Positions 44,491 through 55,329 of a stretch of DNA of 64,000 nt are shown in pieces. Origin of the DNA: Puccinellia tenuiflora (taxonomy: Eukaryota; Streptophyta; Magnoliopsida; Poales; Poaceae). The position numbers and the translations under genes are program-made. The stretch is from positions 1-64,000 of the forward strand of contig QRDG01001345.1 in assembly GCA_012064385.1 (NCBI GenBank), written 5' to 3'. The notes beneath the pieces were generated by a model. The model worked only from the letters and a program-made list of their open reading frames with translations. It ran no database searches and was not told where the DNA came from. Position 1 is the first letter of the stretch, and each line of letters begins with the position of its first letter.

Positions 44491-47400
44491 CTATTTATCA
44501 GAGAGGTGTGCCCCAATGGTGAACTGCTTGGAAGAGTCACCAGGGGTAAAGTCGACTTGCTTTGTGTCCTGAGCTGACTTGAATTTCATCTTCTCCTCTG
44601 TGGCCGGCTTCTTAAGGACCGAGTTGTCCTCCGGGTCCACGTTTGCCTTGTAAAACTTTAGCTCCTCTTGAGCACAAGCTGTCTCAGCCATAGCTGCATC
44701 ACCTAACTCACACTCCAATGCCATCTGTCTGCTGCCATTAACTGTAATGACTCCTGCTGGACCTGGCATCTTGAGCTTCAAGTACACATAACATGGCCTG
44801 GCCATAAACTTAAAATATGCAGGTCGACCAAAAAGAGCATGATATGGGCTCTTAAGATCCACTACCTCAAAGGCATAATCTCTGAACGAAAATTCTCCAC
44901 TGTGCCAAAAGCAACCTCAAGATAAATCTTACCAATGGGTTTGGCCGACTTCCCTGGTACTATCCCATGGAACACTGTCTCTGTTGGAATTAGCTGTCTA
45001 TCTTGCAGCTGCATCCTCTTGAATGTGTCATAATATAAGATGTTGATACTGCTTCCACCATCCATAAGCACTTTGTTCAATGTATAGCCCCCAACTTGAG
45101 GTGCTACCACCAAGGCTAGCTGCCCTGGCTCGTCGACTCTTGGAGGATGATCTGCCCGACTCCATGTGATGGTTTGCTCTGACCACCTGAGCCACTGTGG
45201 AAGGGCCGGCTCTACTGCATTAACTGCTCTAACTTTCAACTTCTTGGAACGCTTGGACGTACTAGTTGTGAAGACATGGTAGCTGCCACGACTCGGGTTG
45301 TGCTGCCGAGTTGTGACATAATACTGACCATTGCCATCATGAGCTGCTTCGGGTTCTGCTGGAACCCGCCCTGCTGGTTACCTCCTCCTTGAGGTTGGTT
45401 TGGGTTATTGCCGGCTCCTCCACCGTTATTGCCGGGTCCTCCGGCTCCATTGTTTCCTCTATATCCACCATTGTTGTTACCTCCTCCTGGCCCTTGGAAC
45501 CTGGCGCGCTGCAAATCTACGCACTGTCCCAAGGTATGACCGCATCTACCGTTCTTGGCATGTTTAGGGCATGGAATCCTCAAGACCTCCTCTGTGCTTG
45601 GAGTACGGCCTTGGTATCCACCAGAATTATTGTCCTTGCGTCTGACTCCAGTGTTTGTGTTGGCCACTAGGTCAGAGTTGTCTCCATATGGCCTCTTGCC
45701 ACCACCTTGATTCTGGTTTTGATTCTGGTTCTGACTCTGACCATTGCCACCTTGTCCTTTAGTCCCTTCCTCCTGATCCTTTGTTTTGTCTGTGGCAGCG
45801 TGCTTATTAGCACCTGCCATGATCTCACCAATCGTAAGGGGAATACCTTGATTCAGGCTCTCCTTCATACGACCTAGCTTCCAACTCAAGGGATTGTAAC
45901 TGCAATTTCTCTCCATCGCCATTAACACTGAAACTGGTGGGAGTCCTTGTGAGGAGTTAATGATCTCTGAGACTCGCTTCATCCAGTGCCTTGCTGACTC
46001 GCCCTTCCTCTGGACACACCGCTCCAGGTCCTCGATGGTGCTGAGTTTTTTGCATGTGCCCTGGAAGTTCTGAATAAAAGCCGCCTTCAATTGCTCCCAA
46101 GAGTTGATTGACCTAGGAGGCAAGTTGCGCATCCAAACCTTGGCTGCTCCCTCCATCATAAGATACATGAACTTGGCACACAGATTACCTGTGGCATTGC
46201 GAATACTCATCGCCATCTCGTATGTACCCAACCAAGAGGTCGGGTCCATGTTGGGCTCATAGTTTGGAACCTTGCGCGGCTCCTTGAAACTGCTGGGGAA
46301 GGACTCGGACCTGATGGCATCAGACAAACACTCTGGTCCTGTTAACGCTGGGGAAGCACCAGGAGAAGTCACCTCCTCGTGCACCCGGGTTGGCTGAGGC
46401 GGGTTGGCTGCACCCACTAACGCTCTGTCCCTCTCTGCCTCCCGAGCTCTTGCTGCTTCTCTTTCTCGTCGTTGCCTTGCTTCATCAACCACTAGCTGAG
46501 CTTGTGAAGTAGTTGGTATGTTTGCACGATTCCTCACTAGTTCACGACGCCTTGCACTCGTAGAGTTGGCCGGGTTGGACTCACCGTGCCGACTCCTCGT
46601 ACCTGAGTTAAAGGGTGTTGAATGTAGCCTACTTGCATCTGGAAAAGTTGGATACAAAGCTTGCTGAGTCAAAGCTGTTTTCAGTAACTCGATAGCCTCA
46701 CGAGTCTCCTGTCCTGCTGGTCCCTCTGGTACCACAATATTCTCCAATCTCAGAGTCGCCGCATGAACGTTGTCCATAGGATTAGAGTAATGTCCCTCTG
46801 GAGTATGAAATCTGTTAGGCTGTGACCCTAAGCCACCAGATGCTCCTCCTCCGACTCCTCCTTCAGGCGGTGGTCCGTTGGTACGGCTGCCTCCCGATCC
46901 TTCTGGGGGTGGTGGTGGTGGTGGTGGTGCTCCTCCGGCTCCTCCTGCGGCGCCTCCTGCTGCCGCTGAGCCTCCTAGTCCGGCTCCTCTGCCTGGACCA
47001 TTGGGTGTGGTGAATAGATTGGTTGGATTGATGTGGACTCCATCATGCAAGCGACTCCTGGCTCGGCGATGCTGAATTGAAGTAAGCTCCTCGCGGCGCC
47101 TCCGCACGACCTGAGCTTCATCTTGGACTCGGGCCTGCTCTGCAGCTAGTCTACGGTTTGCCTCTGTGATATCAGCTAGTTGCTTCTCCAACGCAGCACG
47201 AGCGTTGGTTAACTCGGCCGCCCTCTCTGCGGCATTACTTGCATTAATCTCCTTTGTCAATAGAGTCGGATCAAACTGATTCCCAGTGTTTCCAGACATG
47301 TAGACTCCCACAACACGAGCGCGTACTGGCGACTCCTCATAATCCTCTTCCTCTATCCCATACCCAAGCCGATCTTCAAACAAGGGTAGGATGGACTCTG

Positions 47401-47851
47401 AATCTGCATCGTAATCTGAATCTGACTCTTGCAGCATCTCTGGTTCCTCAGCTAGGGGTTCCTCAGACTCGGCGATGATGCCGACCTCTGAAGTTCCGAC
47501 CGACTCCTCGCCGTCGGACTCGACGACAACGGTTGGCTCTGGTACTGACTCCGCCGAGTTCGCGCGAAGACCCGACGCGCAAACCATCCCGACGAACACG
47601 TTGATTCCTCCAAAGACAAGCTGATAGCCCTCGTCGACTTCGTTCATCTCCGAGGTCCAGCCTGAGTCATCGATCTCTGTTTCTCCATGCTCATCAGTGT
47701 AGACTCGCCCGATGGCGAGTTTCTCCATAGCCCGACGAGCAGCTCCAACGATCTCAACTCCTTTTGTCACCATAGGCCCCACGGTGGGCGCCAACTGTCG
47801 TGGGGTTGTCACGGCAAGTTCTTCCTCAGGGAAGATGAGTTCTGGGGCCAT
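44491..47851 (-). pseudogene. Tat gag-protease, copy 2
   Basis: Gag is open from the LTR-internal ATG (47851) to about 45344, where one lost T shifts the frame; the protease-containing piece is 45239-44862, followed by a second one-base loss near 44872. The piece 44862-44491 carries the segment missing at the N in copy 1 and ends at a TAG (44493-44491) that copy 1 also has. Domain order matches copy 1; the proline run is three residues shorter. Protease motif M-D-G-G-S-S is intact. Confidence 0.88.
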
Positions 47852-48355
47852 TGGTGATTGAAGTACGTGGGAACGGTTAATCTCGCCAGGGGAACAAGGA
47901 TTTACCCAGGTTCGGCCCCTCTGATTAGAGGTAAAGACCTACTTCCTTCTTCTATGTTATTGCTCTTGATTAGATCTCGATTACAGGACCCGGCTCCTAC
48001 AACTCAGGAGCCGGCGACTTCTCTCTGGTGGCTAGGGTTTCTCTCTACTGGTTGAAGCTTAGCTTACTATGATCCAGGACCCCCCTTATAAAGGTGGCGG
48101 GTCCCTGGACTTACAATCTGTGTCGAATTCTACTCACACATGGAGTCCTACTCTAGGCTTTTTCCTTCCAAACTAGAACTCCGGGTTGTACTTGGACTCC
48201 ATCTTTGGATGCGTCCTTTCTTCATCATGGGCCTTAGTCGGCTTGTCTCCAGCCCAACCCATGTGACTTGACACGTGACTCGGCTTTGGCCTTCTTGGTC
48301 TTGGCGGGTCTACTTTCCGGGTCCATGGGCCTACCTATAAAGTATCCCCCCATCA
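47796..48355 (-). repeat. 5' LTR of Tat copy 2
   Basis: 560 bp on the minus strand from TGATGGGGGG (ending at 48355) to the CA at 47796. It is more diverged from the two copy-1 LTRs than they are from each other in the region 48060-48250. The flanking 5-mer on the right is aacat. Confidence 0.88.
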
Positions 48356-50809
48356 ACATTCTTGATCAAGATAGTGATGCAAATCAAAGGATGTAAATGA
48401 AGAGATACTAAACAATTTTCTATAATTGATAGCAAGAAAGCTATGAATAAACAAGTTGAATCATCCAAGCAAAACCTTTCATAAATAGTATGTCAAAGAC
48501 ACGAAAACAATGTGATCAACATATTTGACTAATTCACAACGATAATAATTCCATGACAAAAGTGTTTGAGAATCAACACAAATAAAGATGTAAGCATTAG
48601 CAAAGAGCTTCAACTTCCAATGGCTTATCTTATAGATAAAGTCAATATAAAGATTCATGTTTAATCTTGATAATGTAATATGCTCAACGATACCCAGGGT
48701 CAATGCTAGATGTTTGCTTTTGTGGAGATAGAAGGAAAAAGGGAAAAACTGACTCAACATTAAAAGTAAAAGAAAGGCCCTTCGCAGAGGGAAGCAGGGA
48801 TTAGTCATGTGCTAGAGCTTTTTGGTTTTTAAAACAGAAGTAAAATGATTTTGTGGTATGCATGCTTTCGTCAACGACTTCGCAACAGAGAAACTATCTA
48901 GTCCCTCATGTCAAGCAAGGTTTTTAGACTTGTGAGAGCAACTAGTTCTTAGAAGAGCGAGTACGCTCTTCTTTCTCCTTGGTTTCACCACTGTCCAATG
49001 TTTGGGCTGATTTCTCAGATTTGCATTGCACGGAGGAGAATTGTGAGTTATATTTATATTTTTGCTTAAGCTGCTCTCGGGTTGATTCAAGTGAAGACGT
49101 AATCCATCAACACCGGGTGAAAGGGGGGAAATGACCTCGCTTGTCACAAGTTATATCTAGCTCTCTACTACTCCCTCATGAGCTTAAAACAGAGGCACAA
49201 AGAAGAAGTATTTGAATTTTTTAAAGGTAGCACATGACAAATTTACTTGGAATGGTAGGAAATACCATGCATAGGTAGATATGGTGGACTCAGCTGGCAA
49301 GAAATTTTGGCTTTGGGGATTGGATGCACGAGTGAACCATACACTCAGTACAAATTTTTAGGCTTAGCAAAAAAAAAGTTATTTGAAGCAAAAATCTATC
49401 AATAACCGGTAACAGAACAACATAAGACATTTACCGGTCATAACCATAAAAACTCAACACCGTCTCCCTTGTTGACCAAATAATTCTTTTGATGGAAAGA
49501 TTAGCACTATGAATTAACAACTGTGAAAAACCACACAATTTCAAGCTTTCAACCATATTTCTTTACTAATCAATTCCACTAAAATAACCAGCAAGTTTAA
49601 GCATTCAACTTAACATCTCAAAACAATTGATAAGCATCAAGTATCCACACCATGATCTACAAAACTATGCAGGCTTTTCATTTTATTCCATCATCACACA
49701 AACAGCATTTTGTCGCATTGACAATGCAAGCGATTTTCAACAACAAATCTCCAACAAGTATAAGTGAAGAACAAGAGAGTTTAAATTAACGACTAGCAGC
49801 TCTAAACAAGATAAAAGCTAAAAGCGAGAGCTTACTAGAAAACAGACAGTAGCTAAGAATACTCAAAAGATATAAGCGAAGCAAAGGAGTATTCAAACGA
49901 AAAAGCGGAGCGTGTCTATCTCCCACACAAATAAAGGTAGGATCCAACAAAGATATGACTAGAAAACAAACAAACAAAACTGAAAGTAAAAAGATGCTCC
50001 AAGCATAGCACATAATATGTAAAGTGATAAAAACGAAGTTCAACGAAGACGACCAAATGATAGTCGATGAAGATGAGGGGATGCCTTGGGCATCCCCAAG
50101 CTTTGACTCTTTATAGTTCTTGATATTCATAGGGGGTGCCATGGGGGAATCCCCAAGCTTGAGCTTTGATCCATCCTTGATTTCTTCATATTCCTTTCCT
50201 TTGGAACTTAAAAACTCCCTTCACACAAAACTTCTCATAATTTGATTAGAGGGTCAGTGCTCATAAATTAAAATGCACATGTGTTCAACTCATGACAAAT
50301 TGCAAACCAACTTCATTAAAAATTATCTACTGTTTGCTAAGCCTCAATGTGGCACTCTACCCCTAGAGTATCACATATGACGATGGTAAAGAGACAAATG
50401 CAAAATAAAAGCAGAATCTGTCAAAATCTGAACAGTCTGTAAAGATCGAATTTTTCGAGGCTTTTCTGCAGCTCAAATAAAAAAAACTTAAAACTGACGA
50501 AAGATAGAAAAAAGAATCAGGCTGGATGTAAAAATTATCAGAAAAATATAAAATTCTGGGAATTTATGATTTTCATGCAACAGGCGCACAGAATCTGTTT
50601 TTGGACAGCAACACAATACCTCACACTTTCAATGCATTAGAGGCTAAACTTGGCACAAAAAACCAAAAGAAAAAGATACAATGAAGTTGCTACAGAGGTA
50701 ATAACTTCATGACTCAAGAAAAGCAAAAAGCAAACTGAAAATAAAAGATGGGTTGCCTCCCAACAAGCGCTTTTCTTTAACGCCTTTTAGCTAGGCGCAA
50801 TGCCAAATA
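48356..50809 (-). other. Internal non-coding DNA of the minus-strand Gypsy element
   Basis: 2.4 kb, AT-rich, no domain in any frame. It contains ggggatgccttgggcatccccaagc-type palindromic segments near 50080-50160, often seen in wheat non-autonomous Gypsy elements. Frames at 48479-48808 and 49786-50142 have no recognisable content. Confidence 0.55.
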
Positions 50810-51643
50810 TCAAGTTTTTTCGGGATCAAAGGCATCATCATTCTTATCAAATTCATGAATTGTGGAACTTGGAAAAGGACCTCCAGAAATACTATTATTA
50901 CCAACAATTGGTAGAGCAAAAGTAGTTTTACCCACTAGGGCTCCTCCCTTAAAATCCATGGAAATTTGAGCTTCCTTCACCATCCTCAACTCCTCTTTTC
51001 CTGCAAATGATATATTAATTTTATTAGTACTCTTTGGCACAAATATAAATTTAGGTACTTTGGGGGCCGAAGCCTCTCTCTTTTTAAATTTAGATGGAGA
51101 AAAGGGTGCTCCCGAGGTATCAATTGCTTCCCCCAATTTATCAATTCGATTAATAGCTCTTGTAGCTTCAAGGGACTTAATACTTTTAGCAATATCTTTT
51201 AGGCACCCATCAAGCTTGTTAATACCATCAAGAATTCCCTTATCTATTTCTCTTATCATATCCACACTTGTTACATTATCTTCTATAACTTCTATCCTTT
51301 GCATGACATGTTCTAAAGTGATTTCAATTTTACGATCATTAGTTGGTGGAATCCCCACAAGACCCTCTATAACATTAAAAGCTTCCAAAGCATTAATTCC
51401 TAGGAAGTTTCCACCTATGATAGTATCTAGGACATACCTATACCAACTTGTGATGCCAATATAAAAATTTCTAAGGAGAACAGTGGCCAATGGTTTTTTA
51501 GCGGATCTATGACGAGCATCATTAATTATGTACCAAGCATCTTTCAAACTCTCCCCACCTCTTTGTTTGAAGGTGAGGACTTCGGACTCGGGTGTCTCAA
51601 CAGGAGGAAAAGAACTAGTCATGAAGATAAGATAAAACAACAA
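50810..51643 (-). CDS. Gypsy gag-like protein fragment
   Basis: 277 residues. Its start (S-F-P-P-V-E-T-P-E-S-E-V-L-T-F-K-Q) and W-Y-I-I-N-D-A-R and R-N-F-Y-I-G-I-T-S-W-Y-R motifs match the gag tail found in many wheat Gypsy elements; the usual gag N-terminal domain is missing. A coiled coil (M-Q-R-I-E-V-I-E to R-I-D-K-L-G-E-A) follows. With no pol nearby this is a non-autonomous element's residual ORF. The annotated start is the first convenient Met, not proven. Confidence 0.6.
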   Translation of the reverse strand: MLFYLIFMTSSFPPVETPESEVLTFKQRGGESLKDAWYIINDARHRSAKKPLATVLLRNFYIGITSWYRYVLDTIIGGNFLGINALEAFNVIEGLVGIPPTNDRKIEITLEHVMQRIEVIEDNVTSVDMIREIDKGILDGINKLDGCLKDIAKSIKSLEATRAINRIDKLGEAIDTSGAPFSPSKFKKREASAPKVPKFIFVPKSTNKINISFAGKEELRMVKEAQISMDFKGGALVGKTTFALPIVGNNSISGGPFPSSTIHEFDKNDDAFDPEKT

Positions 51644-51801
51644 GACATGAATAAAGACTACACTAATTTTTTGGGTTTTAAAATTTTGAAACAGAAAAAT
51701 AAACTAAACGAGATATAAAGCAAGCAAGACAAAAACAAAGTAAAGAGATTGAGACTCCCCTTGCTGTAGCTCCAAAGTCCCCGGCAACGGCGCCAGAAAA
51801 C

Positions 51802-53333
51802 TGCTTGATGGTAGATATTGATAAGTTGAGTGGTGCCCCAAGCGAAGGCGGAACTGTAGCTAGTAGCAGTTTTCCCTCGTTTAACGAACCGAGGTTTATC
51901 GAACCAGTAGGACTTTGAAATCAACAACGAGGTGAATGTTGAAGATCTCTGGCGCTTGACCTTCAACAGACGTGGACCTGCACACACTCAACCAAAATAC
52001 TTTGCCCCCAACGGCGGAAAAGTTGTCAATCTTTCCGGTCTCGCAGAAAACAAAGCGATTAATTATATGATGAAATAGATAAAATATGAAAAGTGATCAG
52101 AGGAGTAATGATGATTAAAAGCAAGTAAATGAGGTTGTAAACAATGCAAAATATGGACCGGGGGCCATGGGTTCACGAGTGGAGTCTCTCAAGTAAATAA
52201 AATATGCATGTGATGGGTGAACGAATTACAGCTAGGCAATTGACAAGATCATGACACAAACCCAATTTAGCTATGACAAAAAGGACATGATAATATTTAT
52301 GGAGGCATCACGACAAGGAACAAAGACCGTTGAGTCCAACTGCGTCTTTGTCTAAAAAGTCCACCGTGGGATCGCTATCCAGCCTGTCACCCAACGGTAT
52401 TAAGTTGCAAGCAACAAACAATTAAATTAAGTAAAGTGCATGAAGTAAGAAATACTAATATCAAAAGAGACATTAACACCGCTGTTTTACCCTTAGTAGC
52501 AACAGCACACCCTCGCCCTTAGACGTTTCTGTCACTCGTGCCCAGGAACAAAAGGGGGCATGAACCCACTATCTAGCATAAATACCCTCTCTTGGAGATA
52601 CACACAATCACTTGGCCAAAATAACTACACACATCGAAGAGCCCCAGCAAACACATCACATAGCATTACAATAATCGATCTTGATCATGTTAGGCAGCTC
52701 ACAAGATCATAAGACATGAAGCACAAGAGAGAGAGACTACCAACTAGCTACTGCCATGGACCCGTAGTCCAAGGTGAGACTACTCACAAATCATCCCGGA
52801 GGAAGGCATGACGATGAAGAGCCCTCCGGGATCGATCTCCCCTCCGGTAGCCGGGATCAGCTTCAGATTGGAACCCGAACTAGGGTTTTCGGTGATGGCG
52901 CGTCGGGGTTGAGTTTCTGGAAAATAATCGCCGCCTTCACATTTTTACGGTTTTAGGGATTTTATAGGCGTCGTAGGGGGCCGAGGGGATGCCCCACGGG
53001 CAGGGGCGGGCCCCACCCGGGGGTCCACCTAGGGCCGCGGCAGGAGGCCGCCTGTGCCCTTTGGGTCGCCTCCAAGGCTGCCCTTCGGACTCTGTCTTCG
53101 TCTTGGCGTAAAAATAATCCCCATAAATTTTGGTCCAATTACGAGAATATTTCCAGAAGTAAATTTCTGAAACAAAAAGACAGCAGAAACAGGGAACTGG
53201 TACTTGGCATCTTGTCAATAGGTTAGTCCGACAAAATGCATAAAAATGATATAAATGACAGTAAAAACATGTGACAATAACACAAAACTAGCATGGATCA
53301 CTCAAAAATTATAGATACGTTTGAGACGTATCA
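51802..53333 (-). repeat. 5' LTR of the minus-strand Gypsy element
   Basis: 1532 bp with TGATACGTCTCAAACGTATC at its start (ending at 53333) and CATCAAGCA at its end (51802). The primer-binding site follows after six bases. The other LTR is not in the window. Confidence 0.8.
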
Positions 53334-53822
53334 CACGCGCCCTCCGTCGGCGCGGAAGATCTTCACGAAGAGCGTCGTATCTTCGTCGTCCTGAAACGCT
53401 AAGTACTGCCCCCGGGTCAGGCGGCAGAAGCAGGAGAACGACTTCGACCCCCGTCCCAGGAGCAGGGAGTCATCGACGGCGTACTTCGCGTCGGCCCAGG
53501 AGGGGCCATTGGGGCAGCCGTCCACCTGAAGACAGAAGCCGGTGGGCCTGTCGCCATCCGAATCCACCGCCACCGTGAAAGAGTCCGGCAGACGGAGCCG
53601 GCTGGGAAGCTCGCGGTGTAGATCTATGATGAACTCGAATGACGGGAGGCCGGAGTGGGTCGTGCGCCGGGGAGGAGGCGAAGGAGATCCCCTAGATCCA
53701 CGACCACCATGGCCACACCTCGCTCTGCCTCGGGAGGCGGCCCTGCCATGACCATGAGGGACGGCTCCCGTCGCCGCCGAAGAAGAACGAGCACGCCCGG
53801 CTCCCCTCTTCGCCCTAGCCAT
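53331..53822 (-). pseudogene. Antisense ORF of the second Tat-like element, B3-like, truncated
   Basis: The 163-residue frame starts M-A-R-A-K-R-G-A-G-R with a basic, Arg/Gly/Ser-rich N-terminus (1-50). Residues 60-160 form a beta-rich domain ending L-T-R-G-Q-Y-L-A-F and T-L-F-V-K-I-F, which resembles the C-terminal half of plant B3 DNA-binding folds. The stop at 53331-53333 comes from the inserted LTR, so the true 3' part is lost. An A/T-rich cttaaaag at 53904-53911 could be its TATA box. The B3 assignment is by eye and uncertain. Confidence 0.5.
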
Positions 53823-55086
53823 CAGCGCCGGTGATTTTGGTGGGTCGGGGAGCTGGGATGAAGACAGAAGACGAACGATGACGCCAGGGGCAACCCCTCC
53901 CTGCTTTTAAGGGGCTCGGATGCTCCCCCAAGCGGCGGACTCCTCGTTTTCTCCGTTGCAGGAATCGAGGAGTCAGGCGCAGTTAATCCCCCAAGAAGAG
54001 TGACTGCGCATCCCTCTAACGGATGGGACAGATCAGACAAGACAAGGCGTCGGGGACCCACTTTGACCAATCTCTTTTGGTCATAGCCCCGGCAGATGAA
54101 GAGCGTACCCGCCGGGACTATGCCCGGGGGCTATTTGGGCAACAATGGAACATGGGGTTCCCCTAGTGCTGCCAAAGCGGGTCCACCAACCGTGGGCCCA
54201 CCAACCGTGGGCCCACCAAGAAGACGGACAAGGCAAGGAGTTAGGATCGGCAGGCAGGCTGCCCCACCTACCCCACGGGTACATCGACAAGCACGGCATC
54301 GACAACCAGGGCTGAAGGACCGGGCGACCTCCCGGGGTCACCCCCAATACAGCTGGCAACACGGAGGACCCGGGGCCCGAACGCCCGGCAGGAGGCCAGG
54401 CTCGCTCCCGGGTGTCCCCTCCGTACCGCTGCGAGGATAAGCATGCCAGCTCGGGCTAGAAACCCCTAAAAGACTTGGGCGCCAAGGAAGCGAAGGCGCC
54501 GAGCGGGGACATGGCCGGTGGGGGTGTCAGCCCCTGTCGACCTCGCTTTCCAAAAGGTGGGCGACCGCACCAACCCTCCAGGAGGAATACTTGGACGAGA
54601 AGAGACCACGTCGCCCCCTAAAAGACCACCGGAAACCCCCCACGCTCCTCGGATGCTCCTGTGGGATCCCCTTAGCCTATAAAAGGAGGACCCAAGCATG
54701 GCCGAGGGGGACGTTGGACCAGATAGAGAGCAATGCAAGACTAGCTAGGGCAAAGTGTGAAGGTGAGAGGTGATCTCCTCCGGGTAGGATCTGCTCGTCT
54801 CCTACCTCTAGCCGCAACCTTCCGGGTGTTCACCCGCCACCTCCACCTTGTAAGCCACACCATGAAAATCCTCTCAATCCAGACATGCAGGAGTAGGGCT
54901 TTTAGCCTCCGGGCGGCCTGAACCTCGGTAAACTCCCTATGTCCCTATGTTGTTTCCTAGTACGTAGATCGGAAGAACTTGGTGAGGTACTCTCGGGGAA
55001 GGTGTCTCCGGCCTCCTTCACACCCCGTGCCGAACCTAAAAAGGGGGTATCCTTTACTCCCGGTGTCCGTGCTCCGAGAAACGACA
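53334..55086 (+). mobile_element. Second Tat-like Gypsy element, 3' end with antisense gene
   Basis: The piece between the Gypsy insertion and about 55086 has the same architecture as Tat copy 1: an antisense ORF starting 313 bp before a polypurine-like tract (cccgggggctat, 54123-54134) and a probable 3' LTR (54136-55086). The sequence is otherwise unrelated to copy 1. The left part of this element is not in the window. Confidence 0.55.
54136..55086 (+). repeat. Probable 3' LTR of the second Tat-like element
   Basis: Begins TGGGCAACAATGG right after the purine-rich tract and ends ...GAAACGACA, like the CACGACA end of the Tat copies. A TATA box (ctataaaag) is at 54677-54685. With no second LTR to compare, the borders are inferred. 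Confidence 0.5.
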
Positions 55087-55329
55087 GGGCTTGTGTGGGC
55101 TTCTTCCGTGTTTGGTGTTCCTATGATTATAGTGGTGAGCTAAGCCGGCATCACGCGCACGGGTTTTGGTAGTTGGTTTGTCTGGTAGGCTTTCATACCA
55201 TGCTCTTTGTTTTGGAGACGGAGCTACCTCCAAGATAGAGGTGGTGATGATGACATGTGTAGGTTACACAGGGCATGATCAACATAAGCCCTGCATATTT
55301 TTCATGTGAAACTAGTGGTCAAAGTCAGA
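55087..55329. other. DNA between the LTR and the LINE
   Basis: 243 bp with no gene. It may be the original insertion site of the Tat-like element or older repeat DNA. Confidence 0.35.

Larger units (their letters stand above)
41953..48355 (-). mobile_element. Tat-lineage Gypsy, copy 2, truncated in integrase
   Basis: Same family as copy 1 in inverse orientation: 5' LTR 47796-48355, primer-binding site, gag-protease, RT, two RNase H domains and the first half of integrase up to T-D-N-G-T-N-L-S, where the copy-1 3' LTR begins. Its remaining integrase, antisense region and 3' LTR are absent from the window; they should lie beyond the other end of the inserted element but CACTA DNA is found there instead. 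The element itself is inserted in a Gypsy element that continues at 48356. Confidence 0.9.
48356..53333 (-). mobile_element. Gypsy retrotransposon with TGATACGTCTC-type LTR, 5' part
   Basis: Minus-strand element with 5' LTR 51802-53333, primer-binding site 51781-51795 (TGGCGCCGTTGCCGG), a short gag-like ORF (51643-50810) and AT-rich internal DNA to 48356, where Tat copy 2 is inserted. No RT or integrase is present in this part. The LTR start and gag resemble abundant wheat Gypsy families (Sabrina/WHAM/Fatima/Sumaya group), but I cannot fix which. It is inserted in the antisense gene of another Tat-like element at 53333/53334. Confidence 0.8.
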
